Assembly: GCF_000981225.1 (NCBI RefSeq)
Contig: NZ_LAJC01000013.1
Span: 1 to 64,000, forward strand
DNA: 64,000 nt
Source of the DNA: Allosalinactinospora lopnorensis
GTDB lineage: Bacteria > Actinomycetota > Actinomycetes > Streptosporangiales > Streptosporangiaceae
Direction: 5' to 3'
Shown piece after piece: positions 60,537 through 64,000 of the stretch (position 1 is the first letter of the stretch; each line of letters starts with the position of its first letter). A program made the position numbers and the translations under genes. Under the pieces are notes generated by a model. The model worked only from the letters and a program-made list of their open reading frames with translations, did no database searches and was not told where the DNA came from.

Positions 60537-60856
60537 ACGGCCAAAACTAGGGACGGCCGCTCCCGGGGTCTTGAACGAATCGGACAACCGCGGGCCCGGG
60601 CACGGCCCGCGTCCGCTCGCACGTTCCGGAAAACCGGCCGGCAGGCGGCGTCTTTTCAGGTGAAGACGCCGGGGTATCTCCCGGGTCAAGTTCTCGCCCG
60701 AAAAACGCAAGGAGGTTTCGGGGGTCCGGTCGGGGCCCTAATCTGCGGGAACCGGGTACCCGGAAGTGGTACCGGGGTCCTGGACCACGGCGGGCCCCGG
60801 CGCGGGCCGAGGGGTGCACCCTTTCGGTCCTGCCCGGTCGAGGACGGGGGAGCGGC
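60537..60856. other. 320-bp divergent intergenic region
   Basis: Between the VOC gene and the FAD oxidase. It has the VOC -10 element (60544-60549), an 8-bp hairpin GGCGTCTT/AAGACGCC (60647-60670) and TAATCT at 60739-60744, a likely -10 for the FAD oxidase. The oxidase ribosome site GGGGGAGCGGC precedes 60857. Confidence 0.5.
60544..60549 (-). promoter_or_regulatory. -10 element TAGTTT, leaderless pattern (VOC gene)
   Basis: On the minus strand TAGTTT ends 7 nt before ATG 60536. Confidence 0.55.
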
Positions 60857-62250
60857 ATGGCACAGATCGACGGTACTTCAAGGCTCGCGAAACCACTGGC
60901 CGAGTTCCGGTCATCGGGTTTCGGGGGGAGCGTCATCGAGGAGACCGATCCGGCGTATGACGAGGCGCGCGCGATCTTCAACGCGATGATCGAGGATCGG
61001 CCGGGCGTCATCGTCCAGTGCGAGACGGTCGAGGACGTCGTACAGGCGGTCAGGTTCGGACGTGAGCACGATCTCGAGATCGCCGTTCGCGGCGGCGGGC
61101 ACAGTGTCGCGGGCATGGGGCTGACCAGCGGGGGACTCGTCATCGACCTGCGCCGGATGAACACGGTGACCGTGGACCCCGACGCGCGGACCGCTCAGGT
61201 GGGCGGCGGTGCCACGATGAGCCACCTGGACCGTGCGACCGAACCCTTCGGCCTGGTGACCACCGGCGGCCGGGTGTCCACGACCGGCGTCGCCGGCCTC
61301 GTACTCGGCGGTGGAACAGGGTGGCTCGACCGCAAGTTCGGTCTCGCCTGCGACAACCTGCTCTCGGCCGATCTGGTGACAGCGGAGGGCGAGCTCGTGC
61401 GCGCGTCGGCCGACGAGAATCCCGAGCTGTTCTGGGCGCTGCATGGCGGCGGCGGCAATTTCGGGGTGGTCACGTCACTCGCCCTCCGGCTGTACCCGCT
61501 GGCGTCGGTGACCGCGGCCCTCCTGCTGTGGAGGGAGGAAGTGGGCCCCGAGGTCGTGCGCGCCTTCCGGGACTTCATGGCACAGGCGCCGGACGAGGTG
61601 GGCGGAGGTGTCCTCTACCTCACCGGAGCGCCCGACGAGTTCGTGCCCGAGCACCTGGTCGGAGAACTGGCGTGCGCGGTCCTGGTGACCTACACCGGCG
61701 GGGAGGAGGCCGCCCGCGAGGTCATACGGCCGATGCTGGAACTCGGTCACGAAGGGGAACTGATCGCCGAGATGCCCTACGCCGAGCTGCAGTGCATGCT
61801 CGACGACCCGCCGGGCCTGCGCAACTACTGGTCCGCGGAGTACCTCGCCTCGTTCCCGGACGAGGCCGTCGACGCCTTCTGCGCCAGCGCGGACCGGATG
61901 ATCGTGCCTTCAGCGTCGCAGCATGTACTGTTCCCGCAGGGGGAGCCGTAGCCGCAGCGGGGACCGACTACCCGGTGCCGTGGCGGCAGGCCCCTTGGTG
62001 TGTGCACCCCTTCGGATTGTGGGAGAACGCCGCGGACGACGAACGCGGCCGGGCGTGGGCGCGCGGTATCCGCGCCGACATGCGCCGGTGGTCGACGGGC
62101 GATGTCTACCTGAACTTCATCGGCGATGAGGGGGAGCAGCGGATCCTCTCGGCGTTCGGAGCGGACAACTACCGGCGTCTGGCCGCTGTCAAGAGGCGGT
62201 ACGACCCGGACAACGTCTTCCACCGCAACCACAACATCAAGCCGGCCTGA
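60857..62250 (+). pseudogene. berberine-bridge-type FAD-linked oxidase, frameshifted
   Basis: About 464 residues of the FAD_binding_4/BBE family. The FAD domain shows VRGGGHSVAGMGLTSGGLVI with H82 as the likely covalent flavin attachment, GRVSTTGVAGLVLGGGTGWL and WALHGGGGNFGVVTSL. A second Cys attachment site is not seen. The frame breaks in a five-G run at 61939-61943; adding one G restores GAVAAAGTDYPVPWRQAPWC and the BBE C-terminus NVFHRNHNIKPA ending at 62250. As written it stops at 61951 without the substrate-side C-terminus. Relatives oxidise sugars, alkaloids or polyketides. Confidence 0.84.
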
Positions 62251-62260
62251 CCTGCGGGAG

Positions 62261-62297
62261 GATCGCCCGCGGCCGCGTCACGCGGCCGCGGGCGATC
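62261..62297 (+). terminator. hairpin terminator after FAD oxidase
   Basis: A perfect 17-bp stem (62261-62277 with 62281-62297) with a three-base loop TCA starts 11 bp after the stop codon. Confidence 0.83.
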
Positions 62298-62485
62298 TGT
62301 GTACGCAAGTGTGCAGAACGGTGATGCCCGGCGAGTCCCGATCCCTTGCGATACCGTCGTTTCAGGGCGCGCTGGCTTGATACGGGGACGCGACCCATAT
62401 CACCGTTCCGCGCTCCGGCCGAGTGCGGTGTCTCCGGTCGGCGCTTGATGTGGTCGTTTTATGAGCACCCGAAGGAACTAGCACA

Positions 62486-63277
62486 ATGCCGCAGAAGAAA
62501 GTGACGGTGAACAGGTCCACCCTGACTCACCGGCTCCGGTACGCCATGCGCTATCCGGGGCGGGTACCCGGATACCTCCGCCGGGCCGGGCGCGACGCAT
62601 GGTTGTGGTTTCGCTCCCCTGACCACGTCTCCTACTACCGAGCGGTGATGAGGTCGGACACCGCGAAGAACCCGGAGGCGGCGGTCGGCAGCAAGAGCCA
62701 CGACCGGTGGCTGGCCCTCGGGGCCATGCAGTTCGACTACCTGGTCGGACACGGGCTGGCTCCGGAGGACAGGATGCTGGAGATAGGCTGCGGCAACCTC
62801 CGTGCCGGGTGGCGCTTCATCGAGTACCTCGACACGGGGAACTACTACGGCATCGACATCTCCCCGGACATCCTCTTCGCGGCGCAGGACACCATCGTCC
62901 GGCACAAACTGCGGGAGAAGACGCCGCAGCTGACCCCGGTGCGCGACCTCACCTTCGCCTTCCTCCCGGACGCGTACTTCAGGGTGGTGCACGCGCACAG
63001 CGTCTTCTCGCACTCGCCGCTGTCGGTGATCGACGAGTGCCTGGCCCATGTCGGCCGCATCATGACACCGGACGGCTGGTTCGACTTCACCTACGACCGC
63101 ACCGACCGCGAGGAACACCACGTTCTGCGAGAGGACTTCTACTACCGCACCGAGACACTGGTCGCCCTGGCCGAGAAACACGGGCTCAAGGCGCGGGCCA
63201 TGGACGATTGGGAACGCCTCCCGCACGGCCAGTCCAAGATCCGGGTCACACACGATACGGGCGGCTCCAACGCCTGA
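62486..63277 (+). CDS. class I SAM-dependent methyltransferase
   Basis: A 263-residue methyltransferase with a basic, Arg-rich first 45 residues (RLRYAMRYPGRVPGYLRRAG). The SAM fold begins MLEIGCGNLRAGWRFIEYLD (motif I), then NYYGIDISPDILFAAQD, FRVVHAHSVFSHSPLSVIDE and a late strand DGWFDFTYDRTDREEHHV. The pattern resembles sugar- or lipid-associated methyltransferases of actinobacteria, but no glycan genes are adjacent. ATG 62486 follows GAAGGAACTAGCACA. It stands alone behind a strong terminator. Confidence 0.82.
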   Translation: MPQKKVTVNRSTLTHRLRYAMRYPGRVPGYLRRAGRDAWLWFRSPDHVSYYRAVMRSDTAKNPEAAVGSKSHDRWLALGAMQFDYLVGHGLAPEDRMLEIGCGNLRAGWRFIEYLDTGNYYGIDISPDILFAAQDTIVRHKLREKTPQLTPVRDLTFAFLPDAYFRVVHAHSVFSHSPLSVIDECLAHVGRIMTPDGWFDFTYDRTDREEHHVLREDFYYRTETLVALAEKHGLKARAMDDWERLPHGQSKIRVTHDTGGSNA

Positions 63278-63832
63278 TCAGCGCCCCTTCCACTCACCAT
63301 GGAAGTCTCCCCGCGAGTGGAGGTACCGGTTCCGGGCGGGAACGCCGCCCTCACGCGCGGCGTGCGCCCTCGGACCATATGACGTCGACGGGCACGCCCC
63401 GGCCGCGCGCGGCTTCGACAGCGTCGTCGGTGCCCCAGACGCGGCCCACCGGGCATGGGCCTCACCCCTTATCAGTTCGACCAGGGGTCGCCGTAGACGC
63501 CTGCCGTGCTGGGACCGGAGCCCACTGAAGGCCGTTCCGATCAGGCGGCGTCAGGTGGCGTTGCTGCCACTGCTGCTCCCCTGCTGGGAGGCGGGTTCAC
63601 CGGAGAGGTTCTCGGCCTCCTTCCACCGGCCTCGTTGAGCCGGAACCACGGCGAGGGCGCCACGGCTGCCGCGATCGGTGGGGCGCTCGCGCGCACGACC
63701 GGCTGCCCCCGTCCAGCGAGCGGAGCACCCCGTTATCCCCCAGGCAGTGGTAGCGAATCCGGACCGGTCCGATACCTTGCCGAAGGGGTGAAGTCGGGAG
63801 GAATCCACGGAAACGTCAGCCGGGAGTGATAT
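63278..63832. other. 555-bp intergenic region
   Basis: No gene is called here. A short minus-strand frame (63351-63449, containing VWGTDDAVEAARGRGVPVDV) has protein-like composition and may be the tail of a lost gene. The only firm site is the GGGAG ribosome site just before 63833. Confidence 0.4.
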
Positions 63833-64000
63833 ATGCGTGTTGCCATTATCGGGCAGGCGGCCTTCGGAGAGGCAGTGTTCCGGCGGCTGCGGGACGATGG
63901 CGTGACCGTTGCCGGTGTCGCGGCACCGGAGCCGACCAGTAACGGCCGGGTCGACCCGCTCTGGTCCGCGAGTGAGGCGAACGACATCCCGCGGGTCTCG
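63833..64000 (+). CDS. formyltransferase-family protein, 3'-truncated by window edge
   Basis: The first 56 codons read MRVAIIGQAAFGEAVFRRLR then DDGVTVAGVAAPEPTSNGRV. This is the start of the formyltransferase fold shared by methionyl-tRNA formyltransferase and the hydrolase part of 10-formyltetrahydrofolate dehydrogenase, where the first strand and GxAxFG loop bind folate. ATG 63833 follows CGGGAGTGAT. The rest is outside the window, so substrate and length cannot be judged; similar genes occur next to modification or antibiotic loci. Confidence 0.7.
   Translation, partial: MRVAIIGQAAFGEAVFRRLRDDGVTVAGVAAPEPTSNGRVDPLWSASEANDIPRVS

Noticed and set aside
63351-63449. Short minus-strand frame with VWGTDDAVEAARGRGVPVDV
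   Set aside because: Only 32 residues, no ribosome site and no family I can name; mentioned only as a possible relic.
1-64000. CRISPR arrays, rRNA genes or prophage structural genes
   Set aside because: No regularly spaced repeats, rRNA sequence or phage morphogenesis proteins were seen anywhere in the window.

Overview
The window is high-GC, gene-dense actinobacterial chromosome with many GTG starts. Gene content fits the Nocardiopsis/Streptomonospora side of the Streptosporangiales, although no marker here fixes the genus. The order ppiA - rhomboid - crgA - [pknB pknA pbpA rodA pstP fhaB fhaA] - tRNA-Leu(CAG), with pheA and serS further on, is the arrangement found close to oriC in Mycobacterium. 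An origin-proximal position is therefore likely, and two clusters of DnaA-box-like nonamers (22,477-22,586 and 51,778-51,874) fit that.

Layout. 1-4.5 kb: an IS1182-type insertion sequence splits an iclR gene, followed by an acyl-CoA ligase and a relic of a plasmid-type replication initiator. 4.5-12 kb: YdhR-like monooxygenase, SAM methyltransferase, a large NB-ARC/TPR regulator, a two-domain VOC protein, a membrane protein and its TetR repressor with a clear palindromic operator. 12-16.5 kb: an arsenic-type cassette (ArsR-GNAT fusion, two flavoprotein monooxygenases, MFS pump). 16.5-19 kb: a CcdA/thioredoxin-like lipoprotein pair and an F420-dependent oxidoreductase. 19.4-32.5 kb: small envelope proteins, cyclophilin, rhomboid protease, CrgA and the seven-gene Ser/Thr-kinase, cell-wall and FHA operon, ending at tRNA-Leu. 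32.6-40 kb: TenA, an SSI-like lipoprotein, rhodanese, a PAS/GAF histidine kinase, an RsbW/RsbV-type partner-switch pair, GT2 transferase, DUF4446 protein and prephenate dehydratase. 40-51.4 kb: ABC-F protein, SerS, proteasome activator Bpa, quinone oxidoreductase, EspI-like ATPase, tRNA-Ser(UGA), thioesterase, beta-clamp and a PPOX-fold protein. 51.9-64 kb: DUF2786 protein, NUDIX protein, two tandem acidic small proteins in front of a SARP/NB-ARC/TPR regulator, MpaB-like oxygenase, AraC regulator, VOC protein, FAD oxidase, methyltransferase and the start of a formyltransferase.

How the genes work together. The pkn operon is tightly coupled (ATGA/GTGA overlaps) and links PASTA-kinase signalling to elongation and septation machinery (RodA, PbpA, CrgA, FhaA). 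The 12-16.5 kb block looks like a metalloid-resistance unit. The histidine kinase, anti-sigma-type ATPase and STAS protein may form one stress-signalling module.

Two cross-cutting observations stand out. First, nine genes need a small indel, mostly one base in a short homopolymer, to restore a full-length protein, including a beta clamp and the C-terminal tail of Bpa. This is either a sequence-quality problem or a burst of recent gene loss. Second, nine genes have a TANNNT -10 element only 6-8 nt before the start codon and no convincing Shine-Dalgarno, the signature of leaderless transcription. The least familiar locus is 54.7-58.5 kb: a structured leader, two paralogous acidic microproteins, and a TPR regulator with a leaderless promoter.
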